This document shows, one piece after another, positions 40,648 through 48,960 of a stretch of DNA of 64,000 nucleotides. The stretch comes from JBEKIK01 sp050013075 (GTDB lineage Bacteria; Planctomycetota; Planctomycetia; Pirellulales; Thermoguttaceae). The stretch's first letter is position 1. Each line of letters begins with the position of its first letter. The notes beneath the pieces were generated by a model. The model had not been told where the DNA came from. It saw only the letters and a list, made by a program, of their open reading frames with translations, and searched no databases. Location: contig JBEKFZ010000012.1 in assembly GCA_050013075.1 (NCBI GenBank), positions 1 to 64,000 of the forward strand. The letters are read 5' to 3'. Made by a program: the position numbers and the translations under genes.

Positions 40648-41508
40648 ATGCAATTTGCTTATAGTTCCAATGCGTACATGAATGTTTCCATCGAGGAAAG
40701 CATCACCCGAATCGCGGATTTGGGCTTCGAGGGCCTGGAACTGCTGGCCGACGAGCCTCATGCCTGGCCGGTTGATTTGTCGGCGGATAAGAAACGGGCG
40801 ATTCGTGAATGTTTGCAGCGGAATGGATTGGCGATTTCAAACATAAACGGATTCATGATGAACGCCATCGGCGATCCTCGCAATCCGTATTGGCATCCGT
40901 CTTGGATCGAGCCTAATCGCGATTACCGGGCCGTTCGCCGCGAACACACCAAAAGAGTCTTGCGTTTGGCCAAGCAGTTCGATGCCCCTTCGATGCAGAC
41001 CGAACCGGGCGGGCCGCTTGCGCCGGGGCAATCGCGCCGGGTGGCGACGGACATCTTTTATGACGAGATCATGCCCTGCGTGGAAACGGCCGAAGAACTC
41101 GGGGTCTTTTTGCTGATCGAACCGGAGCCGGGACTTTTAATCGAGACCTTCGAGCAGTATTTGGAATTCGCCGACCGGCTTGATTCGCCCTGGGTGGGTT
41201 TGAACTTCGATATCGGTCATGCTTTCTGCGTTGGTCAGGACCCGCAACAGTGGATCGCACGGATGGCGCCGCACACGAAACATTATCATATTGAAGACAT
41301 AGCAGCCTCCCGCGAACACGTCCATCTGATTCCCGGTCGCGGGGCGATTGACTTTCACGCCGTGATGAGTGAAATTGTCAAAACCGGATACAAAGGCTGG
41401 ATCACCGTGGAATTGTATTCGTACGTCGCCAATTCAGACGAGGCGGGCAAAGAGGCAAAAGAATTTTTGGAAGGAGTGATGAGAGAGATAGAAAAGGATG
41501 AAGGATGA
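40648..41508 (+). CDS. Xylose-isomerase-like TIM-barrel protein (sugar phosphate isomerase/epimerase family)
   Basis: A 286-residue AP-endonuclease-2/xylose isomerase-like TIM barrel. Metal-binding candidates appear in order: Glu in LIEPEPGLLIET, Asp-His in LNFDIGHAFC, His in HYHIEDI and Glu in ITVELYSY. The enzyme probably isomerises or epimerises a small sugar-like substrate. It is followed by a MITE-like repeat and a UbiA prenyltransferase on the same strand, and a second barrel protein of this family lies at 45341. The arrangement partly recalls the Ebo cluster, in which an EboC prenyltransferase and an EboE barrel protein occur together; this comparison is tentative. Confidence 0.8.
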   Translation: MQFAYSSNAYMNVSIEESITRIADLGFEGLELLADEPHAWPVDLSADKKRAIRECLQRNGLAISNINGFMMNAIGDPRNPYWHPSWIEPNRDYRAVRREHTKRVLRLAKQFDAPSMQTEPGGPLAPGQSRRVATDIFYDEIMPCVETAEELGVFLLIEPEPGLLIETFEQYLEFADRLDSPWVGLNFDIGHAFCVGQDPQQWIARMAPHTKHYHIEDIAASREHVHLIPGRGAIDFHAVMSEIVKTGYKGWITVELYSYVANSDEAGKEAKEFLEGVMREIEKDEG

Positions 41509-41537
41509 AGGATGAACGACAAAGGATGAAAATGTTT

Positions 41538-41661
41538 ATTGAATCTCAGGTAATGAATGACGCGTTTTCGCCTCAGAGCCGGGCCGTGTCGGCCCGGAAT
41601 TACCGGGGCAACACGCCCCGGCTCTGACTTTTCATACGACATCCTTTTCCTGAGTATCAAT
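41538..41661. mobile_element. 125-bp MITE-like repeat, copy 2 (inverted)
   Basis: Inverted relative to copy 1. It is followed by a second module, GCCGCGACCGGGCACCGACC plus a GAAAGTTGGTCGG arm (41663-41695), which also follows copy 3. Preceded by GGATGAA heptamers (about 41490-41530). Confidence 0.75.
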
Positions 41662-41733
41662 AGCCGCGACCGGGCACCGACCGAAAGTTGGTCGGAGAGC
41701 ACGCCAGATATAAAAGGCATCCGGTGCCATATT

Positions 41734-42684
41734 ATGGATGAAAAAAACAATCCGCATTTGCAGGGCTCCGCTACACTTCGCGATTATTTGGAGCTGATGC
41801 GCTTGCCAAACGTGTTTACCTCGATGGCCGACGCGGCAATGGGTTTTCTATTCGTTCGGGAATTGACCGGTGCAATTGACGCCTGGCTGCTGGGCATTTT
41901 GCTAGGCGCATCGAGTCTGTTATATCTTGCAGGCGTGGTTCTAAACGACGTGTTCGACCTGGAACTCGACTCGCACCAACGGCCATTCCGGCCGCTGCCT
42001 TCCGGACGGATTTCGCCAAGCGCGGCCCGGCGGCTGGGCTGGGGATTATTGTTTGCCGGGGCCGCGGCGGGCTGGGCGGCGGCGTTTTTAATCGGCAACA
42101 TTCTGCCGGGCGCGATAGCCGTCATACTGGTTATAAGCATTTTGATTTATGACGCCGGACTGAAGTTCACCGCGCTCGGCCCGGTGCTGATGGGCGCCTG
42201 CCGCATGTTCAACGTGTTATTGGGCATGAGCGCGGCAGGGGGACCGTTTGGAGCCGAAAACTGGGTAGTGGCCGGGGCGATCGGCCTGTACATTGCCGGC
42301 GTAACCTGGTTCGCTCGGACCGAAACTACGCGTAGCGCCCGGGCGCACTTGGCGCTTTCCACGGTCGTGATGATGCTGGGGATTGTCTTATTGAGCAGTT
42401 TGCCGCACTGGTCCCAACGGATCAATCCGCTCTTGCAGGCGGAGCCGCAGCGATGGTGGTTGCTGATGCTTATATTGGGAGTGTTGATCGGCTGGCGATG
42501 TTTGCGGGCGGTCATCGAGCCCGCTCCGGCGCAAGTTCAAGCGGCCGTGGCCCAGAGCATTCTTTCGCTGATTATCCTTGACGCCGCGGCCTGCTATGCC
42601 GTTTGCGGCGTATTTTGGGCAGCCATGATCCTGGTTTTGCTTTTGCCGACGATGCTTTTGGGAAAATGGATCGAACTCACGTAA
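41734..42684 (+). CDS. UbiA-family prenyltransferase (EboC-like)
   Basis: A 316-residue membrane enzyme with about eight to nine helices. The first Asp-rich motif is NDVFDLELD (residues about 72-80) with HQRPFRPLPSGRIS after it; the second is YDAGLKFTALGPVLMG. UbiA proteins attach polyprenyl groups to aromatic or other acceptors. The start ATG 41734 is used because the longer frame translates the MITE. It is 17 bases before the downstream gene. Its acceptor is unknown; flanking TIM-barrel genes suggest a small modified-metabolite pathway. Confidence 0.85.
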   Translation: MDEKNNPHLQGSATLRDYLELMRLPNVFTSMADAAMGFLFVRELTGAIDAWLLGILLGASSLLYLAGVVLNDVFDLELDSHQRPFRPLPSGRISPSAARRLGWGLLFAGAAAGWAAAFLIGNILPGAIAVILVISILIYDAGLKFTALGPVLMGACRMFNVLLGMSAAGGPFGAENWVVAGAIGLYIAGVTWFARTETTRSARAHLALSTVVMMLGIVLLSSLPHWSQRINPLLQAEPQRWWLLMLILGVLIGWRCLRAVIEPAPAQVQAAVAQSILSLIILDAAACYAVCGVFWAAMILVLLLPTMLLGKWIELT

Positions 42685-42701
42685 GAGAGAGTGGCCCGTT
42701 G

Positions 42702-44920
42702 ATGTCCAAGCGAAAAACAATCTCCAATAAGCCCGCCTTGCGGTCCAGGGCGGGAAGATTTGTTTTATGGGCCGTGCGTTTTCGCGTGCCGGCAGGGGCG
42801 GCGATCATTGCAGCGGCGGTTTTTTGGCCTATTTTCCCTGCATAAGCGGCGGATTCATTTTCGATGACGAATCGATATTGATAAACAACCAGCTTGTCAA
42901 GGCCTCGGACGGCTTATACCGTTTTTGGTGCACAGCCGAAGCAATGGACTACTGGCCGGCGACATATAGCACGCTGTGGATGGAGTGGCGGTTGTGGGGA
43001 ATGCATTCCGCCGGATACCACATGACCAATCTGCTCCTGCACGTAGCGGCGGCGTTGTTCGTTTGGCTGATATTACGGAAGTTGTCCGTTCCCGGGGCGT
43101 TTTTCGCGGCTGTGCTCTTTGCCGTGCATCCGGTGAACGTGGAGTCGGCGGCGTGGATTGCATCGCGGAAAAACCTCGTGGCAATGTTGTTTTTCCTGTT
43201 GTCGATTTATTGGTATCTGAAGACAGCCATGCCCATGACTAGTCTGAAGACCTACATGCCCACGACAAGCGTGGGCATGGCACCCGCGTCCACTGTCCAC
43301 TGCCCACTGCCCACTGTCCACTGTCCACTCTGCTACTGGCTGAGTTTGTCGGCGTTTGTGTTGGCTATGCTGGGCAAGGGATCGGTTTCGGTTTTGCCGG
43401 TGCTGCTTTTGGGAATAGCGTGGTGGCAAGAGTCCGCGGGGAGCGTCCCAATTGTCCGAGGGCCGTTCGCGGGATGGTCGGCGAAAATAGGGCTGACCGC
43501 TTCCATGCGGCGGAATCTTGTTATGATCGCGCCGTTTTTTGTTGTCGCCGTGGCGTTGATCGGAGTGAACATGTGGTTCCAGACGCGCGGCACGGACATA
43601 GTGCTGCGGACCGCAAGTTTCACGGAACGCCTGCTTGGGGCGGGCACAGCGGTGTGGTTTTACCTTGACAAGGCCTTTTTGCCGCTGAACCTAATTTTGA
43701 TCTATCCGCGGTGGCAAATAGAGGTCGGCAGTCCGCTTTGGTGGTTGCCCCTTACGGCGGCCGCGATTGTTACGGCGGTGTTGTGGCGATATCGGAGGGG
43801 CTGGGGCCGGCCGTTTTTGTTTGCCTGGGGTTTTTTCTGCGTGTCGTTGACCCCCGTATTGGGTTTTACGGACGTGGGCTACATGCGGTTTTCGCTGGTG
43901 GCGGACCGGTATCAGCATATCGCTCTGATTGGGGCAATCGCATTGGCCGCGGCGGGTTGGGGCCTATGGCATCGGCGAATGCAAGGGCCGGCCCGCTGGA
44001 CGGCAAAATGCACGGCGGCCGTTGCGACGGGCGCTCTTATGATACTGACCTGGCAACAGAGTGGTTTTTTCCGCGATGCCATTACACTGTACGAGGCGAC
44101 GCTGAAAAAAAATGCGGACTGTCCGCTTGCCCACTACAACATGGGCGCCGCCCTGGTCCAATTAGGCCGAACGCGGGAGGCGATTGAACATTATGAGAAA
44201 GTCCTGAGCCTAGAGCCCGGTCAAACCGAGGTCCGCGTAAAGATTGGGATCGCCCTGACTCATGCGGGCCGGTCACGGGAGGCGATCGAACAGTTCCAGC
44301 AATGTCTGCAATCCGATCCGGACAATGCCGAGGTCCACAGATACCTGGGGATCGCCCTGACTTATGCGGGCCGGGCGCAGGAGGCGATAGAACAGTTTCA
44401 ACGGGCCTTGGCGCTAAAACCCGATTTCGCCGAGGCCCACCAAACCCTGGGAGTCGCGTTGTACCAATCGGGTCGGACGCAGGAAGCGATAGAACACTAC
44501 CGGCAGGCCCTGCATTATAAACCCGACTATCCCGAGGCCCATCAAAACCTGGGCTATGCACTGTTCCGAACCGGCCGGACGCAGGAGGCGATCGAACATT
44601 ATGTGGAAGCCTTGCGCCTGAATCCCGACCTACCCGAGGCCCACAACAACCTTGGTCTGGCCCTGGTCAATTCCGGCCGGCTACAGGAGGCAATTCCCCA
44701 TTTCATAAAGGCTGTCGAGCTCAGGCCCGACTTCCCGGATGCCTATTCCAGTTTAGCGATGTGTTATGCCCAAACAAACCAACCGGCCAAGGCCGTTGCC
44801 GCGGCGCGGAAAGCCCTGGAGATTGCCCGATCCAAGGGGCAAACGGAGTTGGCCGGGAAGATTGAAGAGTGGATTAATTCCCACGGCGGCAGCCGGACTG
44901 GGCCGCAAAAGTCTAAATGA
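42702..44920 (+). pseudogene. TMTC-like membrane protein with TPR repeats, frameshifted near the N-terminus
   Basis: The N-terminus (MSKRKTISNKPALRSRAGRF ... AAIIAAAVFWPIFP) is in one frame from ATG 42702, with a stop at 42845. The rest continues in the -1 frame from LAYFPCISGGFIFDDESILI. The switch lies at a run of six T (42820-42825); one extra T or a -1 slip restores a single protein of about 740 residues. The body has about ten membrane helices, then seven TPR units (about 44140-44840, each about 102 bases). It looks like the family of TPR-bearing membrane glycosyltransferases. A repeat insert adds AMPMTSLKTYMPTTSVGMA and HCPLPTVHCPL-like residues (43228-43337). It may be inactive, a sequencing error or a slippage gene. 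Confidence 0.7.
43228..43337. repeat. Dispersed repeat plus seven-base array inside a coding frame
   Basis: ATGCCCACGACAAGCGTGGG is followed by six units of TCCACTG/CCCACTG (43289-43329). The same types of repeat are otherwise found between genes. The insert lies between two membrane helices of the TPR protein and keeps the frame. Confidence 0.8.
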
Positions 44921-45340
44921 TGAGTACTGATTACTGAAACCGCTTGCGGTTTCGCGATTTTATCCAATTACATAGCGCTGCATAAAACCGTAAGCAATCC
45001 CCCGGTGTATTCATCGGGGGCTAAATCAGTAGTGAAAAACTACTGCCGGCAAAACGCAATCAAACCTCAAACAAAGACTCTAACCCCTAGCGCGGCCTAC
45101 GGCCGCAACCAAATAGTTTAAAGTAGATGGTAGATAGTAAATGGTTATCAGTTTTCAGTAATCAGTTTCCAGTTAAGAGTACGATGTACGGAGTAAAGTG
45201 GCGAATCACGCAAGTGGTTATGGTTGTTCAATTTGCAATTTGGAAATTTGCAATTGTCAATTTGCAATAAAATAACATGCGCGCAAAACGCGCTCAAATA
45301 TTAACACATAGACTCTATTCCCCAATCCCTATCTCCTACC
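44921..45340. other. Repeat-filled gap without a gene
   Basis: Holds a REP-like palindrome (44937-44952), a CCCCCGGTGTATTCATCGGGGG hairpin-like stretch (about 45000-45021), AACTGATTAC-type units, and a seven-base array of CAATTTG/GCAATTT units (about 45228-45268). No open frame is convincing. Confidence 0.6.
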
Positions 45341-46168
45341 ATGTTTCTCGGCTACAACACTAACGGCATGGCGCATCACGATCTTTTCGAGGCGGTCGGG
45401 CTTATGTCCGAGATCGGTTATCGCGGCGCGGCAATAACGATCGATCACGGCGCGCTTTGGCCGCGCGACAAGGGGATCGGGAAGAAAATCGTTCGCTTAA
45501 AAAACATATTGCGGGATCTGGGAATGCGCTCGACAATTGAAACCGGCGCGCGATTCCTGCTCGATCCCCGAGTGAAGCACGAGCCCACGCTGGTTTCGGC
45601 CGATCCGCGCCGTCGGATCGAATTCTACAAGTACGCCATCGACTGCGCGGCGGAATTGGGCAGCGATTGCGTTTCGCTCTGGTCAGGCACGGTCCGCGAC
45701 GGCGTTTCCAGCGACGAAGCCGAGAAAAGACTGGCGCGGGGCCTCGGCGAAGTGTTGGATTATGCGGCAGGGCAGGGGGTGGTTGTCGCCCTGGAGCCGG
45801 AGCCGGGCATGTTGATCGACTCGACCGGGCGTTTTGAAGATTTTTTAAAACATAATGATATGCTTCAACTGCGGTTGACGCTCGATATCGGTCATTTGCA
45901 CTGTCAAGGCGAGGGACCGATTGCCGAGATAATCAGCCGCTGGGCCGGGCGATTGGCCAATGTGCACGTCGAGGACATGAAGGCCCCAGTACACGAACAC
46001 TTGATGTTCGGCGAAGGGGAGATCGATTTTCCCCCGGTTTTTACCGCACTGGCCGAATCAGGCTATACCGGCGGATTATATGTGGAACTCAACCGTCACA
46101 GTCACGAGGCGCACCAAGCGGCGAAAAAAGCCTTCGATTTTTTAAACCGCTTTAGCACGAAAATGTAA
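45341..46168 (+). CDS. Xylose-isomerase-like TIM-barrel protein, second copy
   Basis: A 275-residue barrel of the same superfamily as the protein at 40648, but only distantly alike. Metal-site candidates are ALEPEPGMLID (Glu), LTLDIGHLHC (Asp, His), NVHVEDM (His) and YVELNRHSH (Glu). The N-terminus FLGYNTNGMAHHDLFEAVGL fits a complete first strand, supporting ATG 45341. It probably takes part in the same pathway as the UbiA enzyme and the first barrel, or acts on a different sugar. It is separated from them by the TPR gene and a 420-base repeat region. Confidence 0.8.
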   Translation: MFLGYNTNGMAHHDLFEAVGLMSEIGYRGAAITIDHGALWPRDKGIGKKIVRLKNILRDLGMRSTIETGARFLLDPRVKHEPTLVSADPRRRIEFYKYAIDCAAELGSDCVSLWSGTVRDGVSSDEAEKRLARGLGEVLDYAAGQGVVVALEPEPGMLIDSTGRFEDFLKHNDMLQLRLTLDIGHLHCQGEGPIAEIISRWAGRLANVHVEDMKAPVHEHLMFGEGEIDFPPVFTALAESGYTGGLYVELNRHSHEAHQAAKKAFDFLNRFSTKM

Positions 46169-46239
46169 GAAAGGATTCGGGGTTCTGGATTCAGAATACA
46201 GGGTTCAAGGTTCAGGACTTTTATGGGAGATTGATTCTA

Positions 46240-46337
46240 AGGGACTCTAACAATACTCCCCTCGCCGGGCACCGACCGAAGGTTGGTCGCGGGAGAGGGG
46301 TCGGGGGTGAGGGCGGCTGGGTATTGTTAGAGATCCT
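46240..46337. mobile_element. MITE-like element related to 1545-1657
   Basis: Ends AGGGACTCTAACAATAC (46240-46256) and GTATTGTTAGAGATCCT (46321-46337), matching in 15 of 17 positions. The interior carries the CTCCCCTCGCC ... GGTCGGGGGTGAGGGC repeat and, in its centre, a GGGCACCGACCGAAGGTTGG hairpin shared with 41663 and 60560. Confidence 0.65.
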
Positions 46338-46450
46338 AAATATATATACTGGAGTGACCGTTCAACTGTCATCTCAACAAGACATTTATTTCAAAGCGAA
46401 TTCTGAACCCTGAACACTGTATTCTGAACCCTGAACCCTTTTTCAGAGCC

Positions 46451-46479
46451 TTGTCTCCATAAAGGAAAGATGATAAAAT
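46451..46479 (+). promoter_or_regulatory. Promoter of the 6S RNA
   Basis: TTGTCT (46451-46456), exactly 17 bases, TAAAAT (46474-46479). Predicted start near 46486. Confidence 0.7.
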
Positions 46480-46485
46480 GCAATA

Positions 46486-46711
46486 CTTGATCCTCTACCA
46501 TGCTCGTGCTGCCGATGCAAGTATTTTGGTGAGCCGATATTTAATGCTCGTTGGGCGCCTGATTAAAAGACACTGGCCGCGTGTATAGCCGTTCCACCGG
46601 CCCAAAGCCGGCAACGGATCACACAACCCGGTGTCCAGGTTGCCCTATTTTACCATTAACGGGCTCTCAAATGAGCATCGCCACGGCATTGCGGTGGAGG
46701 ATCTTTTTTTT
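46486..46711 (+). ncRNA. ssrS: 6S RNA
   Basis: 6S RNA binds the housekeeping RNA polymerase and mimics an open promoter. The transcript folds into one long rod. The ends GATCCTCTACC (46489-46499) and GGTGGAGGATC (46693-46703) pair, continued by ATGC/GCAT, CGTG/CACG and GATGC/GCATC. GAGCC (46531-46535) pairs with GGCTC (46662-46666) at the edge of the central bubble. The distal arm has TTAATG/CATTAA, GACACTGG/CCGGTGTC and a CCGGC/GCCGG tip. The motif GAGCCGATATTT at 46531 is the same as in the E. coli 6S bubble, where the product RNA is templated. It ends with eight T. At about 226 nucleotides it is a little longer than usual. Confidence 0.82.
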
Positions 46712-46785
46712 CTGAAACCGCTTGCGGTTTCGCGATGTCCAATGAAAACTGATTACTGAAAACTGATTACTGAAAACTGTACATC

Positions 46786-47622
46786 ATGCCCGAACTTGCA
46801 CTCGAAATCACCGCCAAACGGGACCGCTTGATCGAATTGCTGAAGAGTTACGGCAGTTGTGCGGTGGCGTTTTCCGGCGGATTGGACAGTACGGTATTGG
46901 CCAAGGCCGCCCAATTGGCTCTGGGCGCTCGGGCGGTGGCGGTAACGGGCCTTAGCGCCGCCCTGGCCGGCAGTGAATTGGAAGAGGCAAAATCGCTCGC
47001 CCGGCTGATCGGCATCAGTCACGAGCTTATCGAAAGGGGCGAATTATCGCTGACGGCGTATCGGGCGAACAATGCCGACCGCTGCTACCACTGCAAGATC
47101 GATCTGTTCACGCGCATGGAAAAATTGGCTGAGGCCTTGGGCGCGGCCGTGGTGGCCGACGGCAGCAATCGGGACGACCAGGGCGATTACCGGCCGGGTC
47201 TGCGCGCGGCCGCCGAAAAGAAAGTAAAAAGCCCTTTGGCCGAGTGCGGTTTTAGCAAGGCTGAAATCCGCGCGCTGGCCGAGCATTGGCAATTGCCAGT
47301 TTGGGATAAGCCCGCTTCGCCTTGTCTGAGCAGCCGCATTGCATACGGCGAAGCGGTCACGCCCGAGAGGCTGGCGATGATCGAACGGGCCGAGGGATTT
47401 TTGCACAAGCGGGGTTTTAAGCCGGTCCGGGTGCGATATCACCGCGGCGACGCGGCCCGAATCGAGGCCTCGGCGGAAGCGATCCAGCGGTTTGCCGATC
47501 CGCAATTCCGCCGCGAGGTAGTCGAGTATTTCAAGTCGCTGGGATTTAAATACGTTTCGCTCGATCTTGAAGGCTTCCGCAGCGGGAGTTTGAACGCGGT
47601 ATTAGATAAAGACGCCAGTTAA
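46786..47622 (+). CDS. larE: ATP-dependent sacrificial sulfur transferase LarE
   Basis: A 278-residue PP-loop enzyme. LarE gives up its own cysteine sulfur to the pyridinium cofactor of the nickel-pincer nucleotide of lactate racemase. The PP-loop FSGGLDST is at residues 29-36; CYHCKIDLF follows, and the sacrificial cysteine motif is SPCLSSRIAYG near residue 178. Length is normal. No larB or larC is in the window. Its last 20 codons are duplicated, with changes, at 48267-48332, beyond a two-gene module. Confidence 0.9.
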   Translation: MPELALEITAKRDRLIELLKSYGSCAVAFSGGLDSTVLAKAAQLALGARAVAVTGLSAALAGSELEEAKSLARLIGISHELIERGELSLTAYRANNADRCYHCKIDLFTRMEKLAEALGAAVVADGSNRDDQGDYRPGLRAAAEKKVKSPLAECGFSKAEIRALAEHWQLPVWDKPASPCLSSRIAYGEAVTPERLAMIERAEGFLHKRGFKPVRVRYHRGDAARIEASAEAIQRFADPQFRREVVEYFKSLGFKYVSLDLEGFRSGSLNAVLDKDAS

Positions 47623-47694
47623 CAAATTTTGCTAATAACCGTTCAAAAATGGCGACTTACGACCCTATTCACTGTTATTCCACCTATTTGTCGG

Positions 47695-47723
47695 TTGACG
47701 ACATATTGACGATTTACCATAAT
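47695..47723 (+). promoter_or_regulatory. Promoter of the DUF4160/DUF2442 pair
   Basis: TTGACG (47695-47700), exactly 17 bases, CATAAT (47718-47723). Confidence 0.6.
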
Positions 47724-47793
47724 ACAAATGGAGATTGCATGGTAGAGTAGATTCGGCAAATGAAGTGATGCAAGACACAATGAGGAAATGGGG

Positions 47794-48027
47794 ATGCCAA
47801 AAGTATTCAAGAAGGATGGTTACAAGTTCTTCTTCTACAGCAACGAGCATCGCCCGATTCACGTTCATGTTCGCCATGGCGATGGTGAAGCCGTATTCGA
47901 CGTGGAGGAAAGTGTGGATTTGCGCGAGTCTCAGAAAATGAAAATTAGCGAACTTTCGCGAGCTCAATATCTAGCCGAGGAGAATCGGCATTTGATCTTG
48001 GAGAAGTGGCATGAGCACCTTGGTTGA
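47794..48027 (+). CDS. DUF4160 protein (toxin-like)
   Basis: A 77-residue DUF4160 protein with the typical MPKVFKKDGYKFFFYSNEHR start and HIHVHVRHGDGEAVF-like core (here RPIHVHVRHGDGEA). ATG 47794 is preferred over 47788 because GAGGA is then seven bases upstream. These proteins are regularly encoded next to DUF2442 proteins and are suspected toxin-antitoxin pairs, though the mechanism is not established. It overlaps the next gene by 17 bases. Confidence 0.82.
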   Translation: MPKVFKKDGYKFFFYSNEHRPIHVHVRHGDGEAVFDVEESVDLRESQKMKISELSRAQYLAEENRHLILEKWHEHLG

Positions 48028-48262
48028 TACTCTCAAATCGGCCATCTATAAAGACGGTCAAATTGTTATTATCATGCGGAGCGGAGTGGAAATTCGTTTT
48101 CCCATAGCCGGGAATCCCCGTCTTGCACGTGGCACGTCACAGCAACTGAACCATATCGAGATATCGCCTTTTGGTCTTCACTGGCCCGACCTAGATGAGG
48201 ATTTATCCTTCCGGGGCTTGCTTGAAGGCGATTACGGACAGGCAAACGCACAAAGAGAATAA
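48011..48262 (+). CDS. DUF2442 protein (antitoxin-like)
   Basis: An 83-residue DUF2442 protein: a first strand pair GQIVIIMRSGVEIRFPIAGN, then the typical LNHIEISPFGLHWPDLDEDL. The final residues EDLSFRGLLEGDYGQ are family-typical. It is the partner of the overlapping DUF4160 gene. It probably binds DNA or its partner; both proposals rest on operon structure only. Confidence 0.82.
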   Translation: MSTLVDTLKSAIYKDGQIVIIMRSGVEIRFPIAGNPRLARGTSQQLNHIEISPFGLHWPDLDEDLSFRGLLEGDYGQANAQRE

Positions 48263-48266
48263 TAAA

Positions 48267-48332
48267 ATGTATGTCTCGCTCGATCTGGAAGGATTCCGCA
48301 GCGGCAGCATGAACGCGGTGCTGTTTGGGTAA
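48267..48332 (+). pseudogene. Duplicated 3' end of larE
   Basis: ATG followed by 20 codons for YVSLDLEGFRSGSMNAVLFG and a stop. The intact larE ends YVSLDLEGFRSGSLNAVLDK plus three residues. Over 51 aligned bases there are 8 differences, mostly silent. The DUF4160/DUF2442 module therefore sits between two diverged larE ends. Confidence 0.85.
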
Positions 48333-48366
48333 AAAGATTAGTCTCCTAATATATATTCCCCTTTTT

Positions 48367-48927
48367 TCACCTTGTGTTGGATTGCGGCAAGCGGGCCTGC
48401 TGGACGGTCGCGGCGGTGCTTGGCGGTGGTGACTGTGGTTCGGTCGCTCCCACCGAAATCGTATCGATAATCCATCCGCCTTCGACGCGTTGGAAGACCA
48501 ACGCAAAACGCACCTGCAAGGGACGCGTAGGAAAGAAACCCACGAGTTGCAGTTGCCCAGCCTGGTTCATCTCCGGCGCCTGGGTGAATTGCGGATCGAG
48601 CACTAGGATCGGGCTTAGGTCTAGCTTTCGCTCGCGGAGGTTCTGAAAGATTTCGGCCAATCGCGCTGCCGAGTTCTTTTCGCGGAATGCGGCCGATCCT
48701 AAGTCACGGAGCACCGTGTAGTTGCCGGTAAGGTTGCCGTGATTGACCGCCGTCAAGACATTCTTAACGAGCATTACCTCTATATCGCCTTGGCGCGGGG
48801 GCGGCGGCATTTGGGCCGCTGCTGTCTCCACAGCGGCGGCCGCCAGCAGTATCGCTGGCAGCCATTTCAACCAGCACGCCCTCGGCCGGCGGGCAGCCGC
48901 CTTAGTGCCTTTGCTTAGAAAAGCCAT
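48367..48927 (-). CDS. Secreted or membrane-anchored hypothetical protein
   Basis: A 186-residue protein. A basic N-terminus (KAAARRPRACWLKWL) precedes a hydrophobic export signal (PAILLAAAAVETAAA). The mature part (EVMLVKNVLTAVNHGNLTGN ... LVGFFPTRPLQVRFALVFQR then VEGGWIIDTISVG) resembles an NTF2-like fold used to bind small molecules or as an adaptor. It ends in a Ser/Pro-rich tail. It is the gene just downstream of the YadA-like adhesin on the same strand, 33 bases away, and may assist it or be co-regulated. Confidence 0.65.
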   Translation of the reverse strand: MAFLSKGTKAAARRPRACWLKWLPAILLAAAAVETAAAQMPPPPRQGDIEVMLVKNVLTAVNHGNLTGNYTVLRDLGSAAFREKNSAARLAEIFQNLRERKLDLSPILVLDPQFTQAPEMNQAGQLQLVGFFPTRPLQVRFALVFQRVEGGWIIDTISVGATEPQSPPPSTAATVQQARLPQSNTR

Positions 48928-48960
48928 GGATAATCCCTCCCCGGACCCTATTATATTATT

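Noticed and set aside
42767..42830. Start of the TPR protein at ATG 42767
   Set aside because: The residues from this start are an out-of-frame reading of the true signal region found from ATG 42702; a frameshift explains both.
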